Source: a virus. From it: a stretch of DNA of 49,338 nt. The notes beneath the pieces are model-generated. The model had not been told where the DNA came from and did not search any database. It saw only the letters and a list, made by a program, of their open reading frames with translations. The position numbers and the translations under genes were made by a program. Where the stretch lies: the IMG/VR virus record IMGVR_UViG_3300025141_000154, positions 1-49,338 of that record; one strand, 5' to 3'. Position 1 is the first letter of the stretch. Each line of letters starts with the position of its first letter. This document shows, piece by piece, positions 9,302 through 17,360 of the stretch.

Positions 9302-9715
9302 ATGTCACTAGGCTGTACAATTTCATTCGGAAGTGGGCCATCGACCTACGCTTTACAAGTAGAAGAATTCACCGTTAATATTCGACGGTCGCCTCTACAC
9401 GCCCCTATGCCGGGTGCAGACCCCCTGCAAATTGATATGGGTTATTACGACCCTAGCGTTACCATTAGGGGAGTTCTTCCTACAGTACCAGACACAAGTG
9501 TTTCACCAAATGTCTGCGATAAAAACCAATTAGAAGATGTAGTAACTGATGAATTTGACAATTCTATTACATTAAGTATCCCCGCTGGAGCTGGGGATAC
9601 TTCGGCTACCAATTACGTAGGACAGGTAGGCAGTTTTAATTGCGCTTTAAGGTCCACAAAAGACTCAATATATTGGACATACACCCTCACGCTATTAGCT
9701 AAAAGTAGGACTTAA
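9302..9715 (+). CDS. Small beta-rich tail protein (distal-tail or tube-like)
   Basis: The protein has 137 residues. It starts MSLGCTISFGSG and is dominated by strands: YALQVEEFTVNI, PSVTIRGVLPT, NSITLSIPAGAG and a final WTYTLTLLAKS. There are no enzyme motifs or membrane helices. It lies between two tape-measure-like paralogues and upstream of the hub, so a distal-tail or tube-like structural role is likely. The exact family is not recognised. Confidence 0.45.
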   Translation: MSLGCTISFGSGPSTYALQVEEFTVNIRRSPLHAPMPGADPLQIDMGYYDPSVTIRGVLPTVPDTSVSPNVCDKNQLEDVVTDEFDNSITLSIPAGAGDTSATNYVGQVGSFNCALRSTKDSIYWTYTLTLLAKSRT

Positions 9716-9716
9716 A

Positions 9717-10928
9717 ATGGCAGCATCAGGAGTTATTTCTATAACGGCCCAAATCATGGAAAGTGCGGAGATAGAAGGTTCTGCCGCAAGTTCTTCTTCT
9801 GGCCCCTCCAAGACCTTTATGCAAAAATTACAGGCAAATTTAAAGGGCCTTGCAACGGGTTGGAAAAAGATGGCTAAAGTAGGAGGTACGGGACTATTCT
9901 ACCTTGCGTTAGTACAGTCTAAACTAGCAAGTGGTGTGGTCAAAGGTATGCTCCGAATAGTGGGAACTATTGTCGATCTACTTCTAGATAACTTTGGTAT
10001 TGTACGGCTGCTTGGTTGGGCGATTCCTAAAATGTCCTCAGCGGTTCAAAAAATAGGGGACTTTCTACAGGGCATAGGTCCAGCGTTTAAAGCAATCTGG
10101 GGAAAGGTATGGGATTGGATAGCTAGTTTAGCGTCTTCTGCTGGGGATACCCTGCTAAATATTTTTAAAAAGACACAACCTGAGTCTGTCTCTTCAGAGG
10201 ATGTAGAAAAACTAGTCCAAGAGAGAATCTTACAGCTTGAAGGGGATGAGACTATAGTTACAGAGGTGGAGAAACAGGCTTTCTTAGACGGTACAGGGGA
10301 CACTACACTTATCGACGAACCAGTCTTCACACAGGAAGAGGTGGAAGAATACGCAGAGCATTATAGAGGTCAAATGCAAACGGAGATGGACACTGTAAGA
10401 CACAACGCTGAAATGGCTACGCCAGATAATATCGACGAACCGCAATGGTATCATGAGGGCGGTGGGGACCTTCCGGGTGGTCAGGTAACTTCGGCCCACG
10501 TAGATGCTGCTTTAGAGTCTGGGGAAATTGTCTTGATAGATGAGTCGCTAACTGAGGGTGAGGATAACCTCTTCGACAAAGTTGAAGATACTGTCCAATC
10601 ATGGTTTACCGACCTTGGAGAGTTCAAATGGGAGGAGCTTATAGGCTTTTTCTCTTTCGATGCAAGTAGTCTAAATCCAAAACGCTTAATGGATGCTCTA
10701 TTCTTGGGAACCTCTGGTCAGGCTACTCCTAAACAGACTATGGACGCAATATTGGAGAGGTCGGTGGCGGATGACTTCGATCCGGTGGACTCTAGAACAA
10801 ATCCTAGCCCCGTATATATACCATCTGAAGCAGTACATGGGCGGGATCAATCTCCTCAAGATCATGCCCATGCCTATATGGATCAGTTTAATCATACAGC
10901 CCAACAGACATTCAATATGAGGGACTGA
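9717..10928 (+). CDS. Tape-measure-like protein, copy 2
   Basis: The protein has 403 residues, ATG 9717 just after the previous stop. Its N-terminus follows the same plan as the 8042 product: SGVISITAQIMESAE here against SGTINIIAEVVGNAN there, then a basic helix and the segment GMLRIVGTIVDLLLDNFG against SILRIFGTLIDIFLAP. The second half differs: it is acidic (VEKLVQERILQLEGDE) and ends in a polar HAHAYMDQFNHTAQ tail. This looks like an ancient duplication of a tape-measure-type module, with the second copy turned into a hub-facing or ejected protein. The function is inferred from relatedness and position. Confidence 0.5.
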   Translation: MAASGVISITAQIMESAEIEGSAASSSSGPSKTFMQKLQANLKGLATGWKKMAKVGGTGLFYLALVQSKLASGVVKGMLRIVGTIVDLLLDNFGIVRLLGWAIPKMSSAVQKIGDFLQGIGPAFKAIWGKVWDWIASLASSAGDTLLNIFKKTQPESVSSEDVEKLVQERILQLEGDETIVTEVEKQAFLDGTGDTTLIDEPVFTQEEVEEYAEHYRGQMQTEMDTVRHNAEMATPDNIDEPQWYHEGGGDLPGGQVTSAHVDAALESGEIVLIDESLTEGEDNLFDKVEDTVQSWFTDLGEFKWEELIGFFSFDASSLNPKRLMDALFLGTSGQATPKQTMDAILERSVADDFDPVDSRTNPSPVYIPSEAVHGRDQSPQDHAHAYMDQFNHTAQQTFNMRD

Positions 10929-10975
10929 GGGATTAATTATCATAGCTAAGTATGTAAGGAATAAGAGGATAATAT

Positions 10976-13900
10976 ATGCCATCTAAATTAAAATATGGCG
11001 TGAGTTTTGGCTCTACAGAAACGAGTTTAATTTCTTTTACCATAGCAGATACCCTATATTTACCTAAAACTTTAACAGCCGTTATTTCCAATCAAGGGGG
11101 AGCCCTTGATACAAGATATTCTCCTTTCGATGAAATTGAAATAGTGGAAGATACTACCAATTTAATTTTGTTTCGGGGCAGAATCAAAGACATAAGCAAG
11201 CCTATACACCCCCGATATGGTGGGGTTATAGAACTTACGGCTTTTGATAACCTAATAGAATTAGCTTCAAGAACTCTGCGAGATGGAACATATGAAGAAA
11301 ATGGTCGTGATGAGTTAATTAGAACTCTTATAGATTCACATACTAATCTAGGTGATGCTTTTATAGATACGGCTAATCATCTTGGATCAAAATTACTTAC
11401 CTCTGCTGACACTGACCCCAAACAACTCATAGCAGCAGGCAGTTCACAGAGTGTGCTAAAGGCTATTACAGATGAAGCACAAAGTGATCCGTGGACCACA
11501 TTACCCACTAATACCAATAGAGGGTTTGCTTTTTATTTAGATGAGACATTAGATTTTAATTATCATAAATTAGGAACTGTCCCCGTTGACCCAGATAGCG
11601 GTACCATGGGTCAAAGTGGATTAACCGTAGAATATAACTTAGCTACACCAGTGATGAATGGGTCATCCCCAAGTAAAATGCAAATGATGGCGGGTTCCTC
11701 TTTTAATGAACCCGGTGGGCAAGTAGTTACACAATGTTTTGTTACCTTCCAAAGCGAGGGCGGTAAAAGTAAATCTATAGCAGTCCAAAGATTCGAATTT
11801 CAGTTGGATGGTTCTAATACACATACTAATGCTCCTTTTAATGTTGGTCAACTTATTGCAGGAGGCACTAGTGGATCAAGTGCAATCGTTCAACATGTTG
11901 AACAAGGGGCTATATTAGTTTCTCATGTAGATGAGGAACTTGCAACAGCAAATATACCTATTTTTCAAGGTGGGGAAACTATAACTCAGCAGAATTCTAG
12001 GGATACAACAGGAGCCGATGGCACGAATAATTTCTTTGAAAACTATACGAGTCTTGCGGGAGATGTCACACGTAGTGGGTATCCCTCTGCTGTTCTTACT
12101 TCTACACATACACCGTCATACACCACAGGAATGCACATAGAAAGAAATGTAGCTGGACATCAATATAGGACTACTGCTACTTCTGACGGAAAAACAAAGG
12201 CCATGGAAGCTGCCGCAACAATATTGAGAAAAGGCTTTTCGGTAACAGGTCAACTGACTGGAACTTTTTCAGTTATAGGATTTCCAGAATATAGGATTAG
12301 TGACACTTACTATCCCGTTAGGGCTGGACAGCAAATAGGGGTTACGAATACTGTTACGGCAAACGTAAATAATGAAGATATGACGGTGCGTTCTATAGCA
12401 CACAGCCAAGCCCCCGGTCGAATAGATTCGGCCATACAAGTTGTTAGTATAACAGAGGGATCGGAAGTTGGGCGGTCTACTATTAATACTGTAAATACTA
12501 AGGCTAATGACGGTAACACTCATGATACCTCTGCAATAGGTGATGTCCCAATATCTCTTTTGGGGGACGACTTTTCCTTGAATTGTAATTTCGTCCGAGA
12601 TAGTAGAACTCAACTAAGTTGGACCGCAGGAGAAGTCACATATGCCAATGGTAGTCCACAAGCGATAGTCGCTGGTGCTTCTAATGATGCCAATCAGTTA
12701 AATGCTCAAATGGCAACAGATGGAACTCAATATTTCATTATGGCACATAATGAAAATCTTGGAGCGGACGGACGGTTACATATAGAAGCAGGCATCCCAA
12801 TTTGGACGGCGGCGAATGCGAGTGCATCAACCACCGTTGCTGCGGTAGTGACGGAAGATGCTAATACTGTTACTGTGGCTAGTGCTACTGGATTTTCCGT
12901 TAGTGATTATATTAAGATAAATAATGAATATATGCAGATTACTGCTATTAATAGCAACACTTTCACTGTTACTAGGGGAACTTTACGGGTTGAGGGAGCT
13001 ACTGGTAGCGATTCTTATTCACGAAAGCCTCACATCGCTGGTGCTTCCGCCGCAACGGTTCGGGAGCAAACTTTTACGAACCCCAACAATAACTTTGACT
13101 TACCCGTAAGTTCGTCGAAATTAAATAGAAAACTTATTGGGATAGTAAAAGCTGGGGCAACCCTGCAACAATATTGTTCGGTAGTCTTTAGCTGTGCTGG
13201 TCCGTCACTAACAGGAGCTGGAAACGCTCTAACTACCTCTGTATCAGCTTTGAGTACTGATTTAGGAACCGTAGATGCAGGACAACATCTAACGCTCGAT
13301 ACTGCTACCCCCTCTGGCTCAGTTCCTATTGCAAATCCACACGGAATGTTTAGATATTCACTAGATGGCAATGCAGATGCAAACCCTACACTAGCGTTCC
13401 TTAGCGGTCAAACTAATGCTACTCCCAACCTAGAAAATGCGGGATCATCCTTTTGGAGTATGTTGTCTGAAAGCGATGGTGGTACTGGCAGTAGGCTTAT
13501 CTTTGAGCCTATAGTTGATTACGGATCATCTGATGCCACTAAGAATAGGGCATATATTGGATTCCATAATCCATTATTTGAGATAAAAAGTACTACATTC
13601 ACAGGCGACCTCACAGGTGATGTAACAGGCACGGCGACACTTGCAACTAGCGTTACCGTAACCGCAAACAACCTCACCAATGAAACCACCTACCCGGTCT
13701 TTGTTGACGGTGCAGGAACCAGTACTCAGGGGCTAGAGACAGATACGGGACTAACATACAATCCTAGTACCGGACTCCTTTCGCTTGTAACTCTTTCAGC
13801 AACTGATAGTATAGCTCTTCCTACGCCGGTAGCGAATACTTCGGTGCCAACTGGTCAATACGGCCTTATTCAGTTTGCTGAAGATGGTGGGCATCATGTG

Positions 13901-14689
13901 GATGCCTCAGGCGGTACTTCACTAGGCTTCCTCGCTGGTCAAACCGATGCTACACCCGAAAGAGATAATGTTAATTCATCATTTTGGACTATGATAAGTG
14001 AAAGCGATGGTGGTACTGGTAGCAGGATTATACTTGAGCCTATAGTTCCTTACGGATCATCTGATACCACTAAGAATAGGGCTTGGCTTGGTTACCATAA
14101 TTATATCTATGGCAGTGTCATATACTATATGTATGGGGGTAATGGGTCTAGCACCTACCCGTCGTTTACCTTTAGTGGCGATATTGATACTGGTATGTAT
14201 CGCTACGGTCTTAATCAGCTTGGTTTTGCTGCGGGTGGAAATGACGTTCTGGTAATTCAAGATGGCTATGTATGGCCTAGTGCTACTACTGACACCGTAG
14301 AACTTGGAACCATGTCTCGTAAATGGGAAAAGATATGGACTGTAGATATTGATTCCGAAAATTCCGTAAACGTATCCTCTGACTCAAGGTTGAAGGAAAA
14401 TATACAACCTGCTAAATTAGGTTTAGATTTCATCAACGATCTAAATCCTGTTACCTATAAGAGGAAGAAGAAAAGAGAGGGTAAGATAGACGCAACCCAT
14501 CATGGAATAATTGCTCAAGAAGTTGTAGAAACTCTTAAAGACTATGAAATAACTTCTTTGGAAGATTTCGGGGGAATTAACTATACTGATGAGACTTATT
14601 CGGCAGCTTACACTGAATTTATCCCCATACTAATGAAAGCAATACAAGAATTATCAGCAGAAGTTAAGGACTTAAAGGAGAAAATATAA
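10976..14689 (+). CDS. Baseplate hub / receptor-binding fibre with C-terminal S74 self-cleaving chaperone
   Basis: The protein has 1237 residues; AGAGGA precedes ATG 10976. Residues 1-480 resemble tail hub proteins (strand-rich start, LFRGRIKDISKP, then VIELTAFDNLIELASRTL). The middle is a beta-rich fibre with an AAVVTEDANTVTVASATGF module and a duplicated segment of about 90 residues. The last 100 residues are a peptidase S74 intramolecular chaperone: SDSRLKENI, then HHGIIAQEVVETL and a terminal coiled coil. In this family the chaperone trimerises the fibre and then cuts itself off at the Ser. Fusion of hub and fibre in one chain makes this the likely host-recognition protein. Confidence 0.8.
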   Translation: MPSKLKYGVSFGSTETSLISFTIADTLYLPKTLTAVISNQGGALDTRYSPFDEIEIVEDTTNLILFRGRIKDISKPIHPRYGGVIELTAFDNLIELASRTLRDGTYEENGRDELIRTLIDSHTNLGDAFIDTANHLGSKLLTSADTDPKQLIAAGSSQSVLKAITDEAQSDPWTTLPTNTNRGFAFYLDETLDFNYHKLGTVPVDPDSGTMGQSGLTVEYNLATPVMNGSSPSKMQMMAGSSFNEPGGQVVTQCFVTFQSEGGKSKSIAVQRFEFQLDGSNTHTNAPFNVGQLIAGGTSGSSAIVQHVEQGAILVSHVDEELATANIPIFQGGETITQQNSRDTTGADGTNNFFENYTSLAGDVTRSGYPSAVLTSTHTPSYTTGMHIERNVAGHQYRTTATSDGKTKAMEAAATILRKGFSVTGQLTGTFSVIGFPEYRISDTYYPVRAGQQIGVTNTVTANVNNEDMTVRSIAHSQAPGRIDSAIQVVSITEGSEVGRSTINTVNTKANDGNTHDTSAIGDVPISLLGDDFSLNCNFVRDSRTQLSWTAGEVTYANGSPQAIVAGASNDANQLNAQMATDGTQYFIMAHNENLGADGRLHIEAGIPIWTAANASASTTVAAVVTEDANTVTVASATGFSVSDYIKINNEYMQITAINSNTFTVTRGTLRVEGATGSDSYSRKPHIAGASAATVREQTFTNPNNNFDLPVSSSKLNRKLIGIVKAGATLQQYCSVVFSCAGPSLTGAGNALTTSVSALSTDLGTVDAGQHLTLDTATPSGSVPIANPHGMFRYSLDGNADANPTLAFLSGQTNATPNLENAGSSFWSMLSESDGGTGSRLIFEPIVDYGSSDATKNRAYIGFHNPLFEIKSTTFTGDLTGDVTGTATLATSVTVTANNLTNETTYPVFVDGAGTSTQGLETDTGLTYNPSTGLLSLVTLSATDSIALPTPVANTSVPTGQYGLIQFAEDGGHHVDASGGTSLGFLAGQTDATPERDNVNSSFWTMISESDGGTGSRIILEPIVPYGSSDTTKNRAWLGYHNYIYGSVIYYMYGGNGSSTYPSFTFSGDIDTGMYRYGLNQLGFAAGGNDVLVIQDGYVWPSATTDTVELGTMSRKWEKIWTVDIDSENSVNVSSDSRLKENIQPAKLGLDFINDLNPVTYKRKKKREGKIDATHHGIIAQEVVETLKDYEITSLEDFGGINYTDETYSAAYTEFIPILMKAIQELSAEVKDLKEKI
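13340..14100 (+). repeat. Tandem duplicated fibre module
   Basis: Two copies of a module lie about 530 bp apart. Each encodes FLxGQTxATP, then SSFW, then SESDGGTGSR, then EPIVxYGSSDxTKNRA and a G-H-N ending. DNA near 13474 and 14003 (AGCGATGGTGGTACTGG) and near 13519 and 14050 (TACGGATCATCTGAT) is identical in both copies. Recent duplication in a receptor-binding region is common under host-range selection. Confidence 0.85.
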
Positions 14690-14877
14690 TGCCAGATATA
14701 ACAGTATCATTTACAGATGCACAGTGGACTAGGGTTGTTGCTGCTTCATCCAATATAAAGGCTCCAAATGAAACTGGTGCCGTAGATGCAACTTACCTAG
14801 CCGATATGTGGTTAAAGGAAATATCACATCAGGTAAAACAGTACGAAGAAAGTCGTGTAACCGCAGACGAGTTCTAA
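14689..14877 (+). CDS. Small protein downstream of tail fibre
   Basis: The product has 62 residues; AGGAG in the end of the fibre gene precedes ATG 14689, and the two genes overlap by one base. The sequence starts MPDITVSFTDAQWTRVV and ends in a helix (LKEISHQVKQYEE). Short proteins with a VTFTDAQW start and a terminal VKQYE helix are common beside phage tail fibres, but their function is not established. It is probably a small tail-associated or chaperone-like protein. Confidence 0.65.
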   Translation: MPDITVSFTDAQWTRVVAASSNIKAPNETGAVDATYLADMWLKEISHQVKQYEESRVTADEF

Positions 14878-15194
14878 TGAAACTCCATAAGTGGCGGCGT
14901 AGGCAAGTCAGTAGGCTGAAGAGGAAGGACCCCTCTAGGACGGCTACAAGCATCGCACAAGAGCTAGAGATGTCTATTAGTAGAGTTACTGAGATATTGA
15001 AGCAGGAGGGGCTGTACGAGTCTCCTTGGACTTCTTTTACCTGTAACTACTGTGGAGAGGAAACTGATATCCTGAAATCTGCTCTTAGGCAGAAAAGAAT
15101 TCGAGGTAACCAAAAATTCTATTGCAGCCGGGAACATTACGACCGGGACAGAAATGCTTACCCTTACTATAGTAAGGGTATCAATATAGTATAA
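14877..15194 (+). CDS. HTH and zinc-finger protein, putative regulator
   Basis: The product has 105 residues from ATG 14877 (TAATG overlap); an upstream ATG at 14808 lies in the previous gene. The N-terminus is basic (MKLHKWRRRQVSRLKRK) and leads into a helix-turn-helix (TATSIAQELEMSISRVTEIL). A possible zinc knuckle follows: CNYC, then FYCSREHYDRDR, giving C-x2-C with a distant Cys and His. It closes the tail operon directly before an intergenic stretch with a strong promoter, and its last codons contain a 20-nt palindrome, so it may control the next operon. DNA target unknown. Confidence 0.6.
   Translation: MKLHKWRRRQVSRLKRKDPSRTATSIAQELEMSISRVTEILKQEGLYESPWTSFTCNYCGEETDILKSALRQKRIRGNQKFYCSREHYDRDRNAYPYYSKGINIV
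15160..15179. other. Perfect 20-nt palindrome, possible operator or terminator stem
   Basis: ACCCTTACTATAGTAAGGGT is its own reverse complement and lies in the last codons of the HTH gene, about 100 nt before a sigma-70 promoter. No T tract follows at once, so a simple terminator is doubtful. A dimeric repressor site is equally possible. Confidence 0.5.
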
Positions 15195-15278
15195 TAAGTA
15201 ACCCCTAAAAATTGAGCTTAGATTTTTCAGAAACTGCTGTATAATACAAGTATATTTGGTCAGGAAAACATATATAAC

Positions 15279-15308
15279 TTGACAATTCCCCCTAAACTAT
15301 GCTATACT
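15279..15308 (+). promoter_or_regulatory. Sigma-70-type promoter of the accessory operon
   Basis: A consensus -35 TTGACA (15279-15284) is followed after 18 nt by TATACT (15303-15308). Transcription would start near 15315, about 30 nt before the TTG start of the TIM-barrel gene. A second isolated TATAAT at 15240-15245 has no good -35. This is the main intergenic gap after the tail genes. Confidence 0.75.
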
Positions 15309-15343
15309 CCCTCAAAGTCGAATTTCAGGTTGAGGAGAAACTA

Positions 15344-16051
15344 TTGAATATACACACAGTAACCTTCAGTGGAGCAGGCAATGGAACAGATATACAGCAA
15401 ATGTCTGAGCTACACCACGCCCATCCATATATTGAGTGGGGTATACAAACACCACATTATGGAGGCGGCTTATTTCCTGATGTTGGTTGGGTTAAGGAAT
15501 TAACCTCAACGGGAATTGCCCTATCTGCCCATATGTGTTATGTTAGAGATTTACTCGAAGAAGCCAGTACTGAGGAAGTTTTATCCATCGTAGGATGGGA
15601 TGCCTTTGATAGGATTCAAATAAACACTCATGGGTCGCCTCATTACACTCGATACGAAACCTATTCCCTACTCCAAAGCGATTTGTTTAAGGGCAAAGAA
15701 ATTATTTTTCAGGTAGACGATGTACCTACTAACCTTAGTACATTTTCAATCGCCACTGAAATGGGTATCAACGCTTCGGGGTTATTTGATACCTCTCATG
15801 GGAGCGGAACCCTACCTAACACTTGGCCAAACGTAGAGAATTATCCTAAAGGCAAGTTTGGATACTCCGGTGGTTTGGGGCCTGACAACATGAGTGAGGC
15901 TCTTCCTGCGATTGCAGAAGCGGCGGGAGATAGAGATATCTGGATTGATATGGAAGGAAAGATACGTACACACGGTAATATAGATTTAGATAAGATTAGA
16001 CGAGTGATAGATTCCGTTGAAAATTCTGGATTCTTAAAGGAGATAAATTAG
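15344..16051 (+). CDS. TIM-barrel protein related to phosphoribosylanthranilate isomerase (TrpF-like)
   Basis: The product has 235 residues. I chose TTG 15344 because GAGGAG lies 7 nt ahead, and the ATG at 15299 would overlap the promoter. Alternating strands and helices suggest a beta/alpha barrel. Family-like landmarks are FSGAGNGTDI at the start, IEWGIQ, FDRIQIN, GLFDTSHGSG, FGYSGGLGPDN (phosphate-binding-type loop as in TrpF SGGLNPEN) and WIDMEGKIRT late in the chain. TrpF catalyses an Amadori rearrangement in tryptophan synthesis; whether this protein does so is not shown. It heads the operon leading to the methyltransferase and NadA. Another phosphosugar isomerase-like activity is possible. 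Confidence 0.55.
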   Translation: MNIHTVTFSGAGNGTDIQQMSELHHAHPYIEWGIQTPHYGGGLFPDVGWVKELTSTGIALSAHMCYVRDLLEEASTEEVLSIVGWDAFDRIQINTHGSPHYTRYETYSLLQSDLFKGKEIIFQVDDVPTNLSTFSIATEMGINASGLFDTSHGSGTLPNTWPNVENYPKGKFGYSGGLGPDNMSEALPAIAEAAGDRDIWIDMEGKIRTHGNIDLDKIRRVIDSVENSGFLKEIN

Positions 16052-17295
16052 TGTGGATACACCTACCGAACTCAAATACATCAGCCTCTACTCAGGAGGA
16101 GGCGGACTCGACGTTGCCTTCAAACTCGCAAATCCAAGTGCTAGAGCAATCTGTTACGTGGAGAGGGAAGCATCGAGCATTGCGCTCTTGGTTGACCACA
16201 TGCAAACGGGACAATTGGATGATGCGCCTGTCTTTACAGATTCCGGAACCTTCGACGGTAAACCTTGGCGTGGAAAAGTGGATTTCATCATTGGAGGATT
16301 CCCTTGTCAGCCCGCCTCCGTTGCGGGAAGACGATCAGGACAAGACGACGAGCGATGGCTTTTCCCTCACATTAGGAGAATCGTGTCAGAAGCGCAGCCA
16401 CAGGGGTTGTTCTTGGAGAATGTGCGTGGACTCCTATCTGTTAATGATGGCGACGGATTCCAAGAAATTCTCAGGGACTTGGCCGACCTCAGGTACAATG
16501 TTGAATGGGGTGTTTACAAAGCAGCCGACGTTGGAGCCACTCACAGACGAGAACGAACCTTTATCTATGCCCAAAAAGCCGATAGGGGAGAGGTGGTCTA
16601 CCCCTACAGCAAGGGATGTGAAGGGTACGAACGCCAAGCCCAAATTTTTGGGACAGCTTCCGAATCAGGTAGCGCACAAATTCGTTCCCAGTTGGAAGGA
16701 GTCGTACAGTCCGAACATGACTTGGCCGACCCCCGATACGATGCCCGAAGCACCGAATCAGAACGCCAACGTGACAAATCGTCCGAAGTCCTTACTAGCG
16801 GCAGCACAGTTGGCTCAAGAAGTGGGGAACAATTGGGCTTCTCCGACGGTTTCCAACGCCAACGACAAGTTCAAGAATCGTCCGACCGACCCTTCTCGTC
16901 TAATGGGTCAGGTGGTAATGTGGTCAACTTGGCCGACACCCACGACTCAGGAGACTCCACACTTCGATATGGACTTAACGGAAACAGGTCGAAGGAAGAC
17001 GAAGGATGGGAAGAAAAGCCACAGTGTGAATCTACAGGATACAGCGATGAATTGGGCAACTCCCATGGCATCAGACGACGGATCGAAGGCAACAGTGAAC
17101 TCGCATCAGAGGGGATTGATTGGGGACGCAGACCGTTTTCATGGCCACCCCGTCCAACAAGCTCTGAGTGGGGGGACATCATCCGTGAAAGACCCGACCT
17201 TGCCCCGGCTAAACCCCAAATTCGTGGAATGGTTGATGGGTTGGCCGGAGGATTGGGTAGAACTGACAAACTTCGCATTCTTGGAAACGGAGTAG
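16051..17295 (+). CDS. Overprinted phage protein with W-x-T-P repeats, read inside the methyltransferase gene
   Basis: This frame has 414 codons without a stop and starts at GTG 16051, two bases before the methyltransferase GTG, behind the same AAGGAG. It does not look random. It has a GTWPTSGTMLNGV segment, five W-x-(T/S)-P repeats (WSTPTARD, WPTPDT, WASPTV, WPTPTT, WATPMA) and a LNPKFVEWLMGWPEDWV ending. From family knowledge, this combination occurs in phage proteins annotated as methyltransferases or their target-recognition parts. Here it lies in a different frame from the catalytic motifs. It may be a second expressed protein, or a partner domain joined by frameshifting. Expression is not shown. 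Confidence 0.55.
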   Translation: MWIHLPNSNTSASTQEEADSTLPSNSQIQVLEQSVTWRGKHRALRSWLTTCKRDNWMMRLSLQIPEPSTVNLGVEKWISSLEDSLVSPPPLREDDQDKTTSDGFSLTLGESCQKRSHRGCSWRMCVDSYLLMMATDSKKFSGTWPTSGTMLNGVFTKQPTLEPLTDENEPLSMPKKPIGERWSTPTARDVKGTNAKPKFLGQLPNQVAHKFVPSWKESYSPNMTWPTPDTMPEAPNQNANVTNRPKSLLAAAQLAQEVGNNWASPTVSNANDKFKNRPTDPSRLMGQVVMWSTWPTPTTQETPHFDMDLTETGRRKTKDGKKSHSVNLQDTAMNWATPMASDDGSKATVNSHQRGLIGDADRFHGHPVQQALSGGTSSVKDPTLPRLNPKFVEWLMGWPEDWVELTNFAFLETE

Positions 17296-17360
17296 TCCCA
17301 CAACAAGCGGCGGTAGCATTTTTACTGCTACAAGAAAGAATGGCTAATGGTTCTAACTAG
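16053..17360 (+). CDS. DNA (cytosine-5) methyltransferase
   Basis: The product has 435 residues, GTG 16053. All core C5-MTase motifs are present in order: motif I LYSGGGGLDVAF (SAM binding), IV GGFPCQPASVAG (catalytic Cys), VI LFLENVRGLL, VIII THRRERTFI and X RILGNGVVPQQAAVAF. The region between VIII and X (about residues 180-380) is polar, with repeated LAD/LGxS-type motifs, and is where target recognition would lie. The enzyme would methylate cytosines in phage DNA, probably to evade restriction; no matching restriction enzyme is visible. Almost the whole gene is also open in the 16051 frame. The segment is visibly more GC-rich than its neighbours. It overlaps nadA by 14 nt. Confidence 0.9.
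   Translation: MDTPTELKYISLYSGGGGLDVAFKLANPSARAICYVEREASSIALLVDHMQTGQLDDAPVFTDSGTFDGKPWRGKVDFIIGGFPCQPASVAGRRSGQDDERWLFPHIRRIVSEAQPQGLFLENVRGLLSVNDGDGFQEILRDLADLRYNVEWGVYKAADVGATHRRERTFIYAQKADRGEVVYPYSKGCEGYERQAQIFGTASESGSAQIRSQLEGVVQSEHDLADPRYDARSTESERQRDKSSEVLTSGSTVGSRSGEQLGFSDGFQRQRQVQESSDRPFSSNGSGGNVVNLADTHDSGDSTLRYGLNGNRSKEDEGWEEKPQCESTGYSDELGNSHGIRRRIEGNSELASEGIDWGRRPFSWPPRPTSSEWGDIIRERPDLAPAKPQIRGMVDGLAGGLGRTDKLRILGNGVVPQQAAVAFLLLQERMANGSN

Noticed and set aside
13030-13371. Minus-strand open frame inside the fibre gene
   Set aside because: No ribosome site or motif; it is a shadow of the fibre coding frame.
16871-17278. Minus-strand open frame opposite the methyltransferase
   Set aside because: Two plus-strand frames already explain the open reading in this segment, and GC-richer DNA has fewer stops. 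It shows no recognisable motif.
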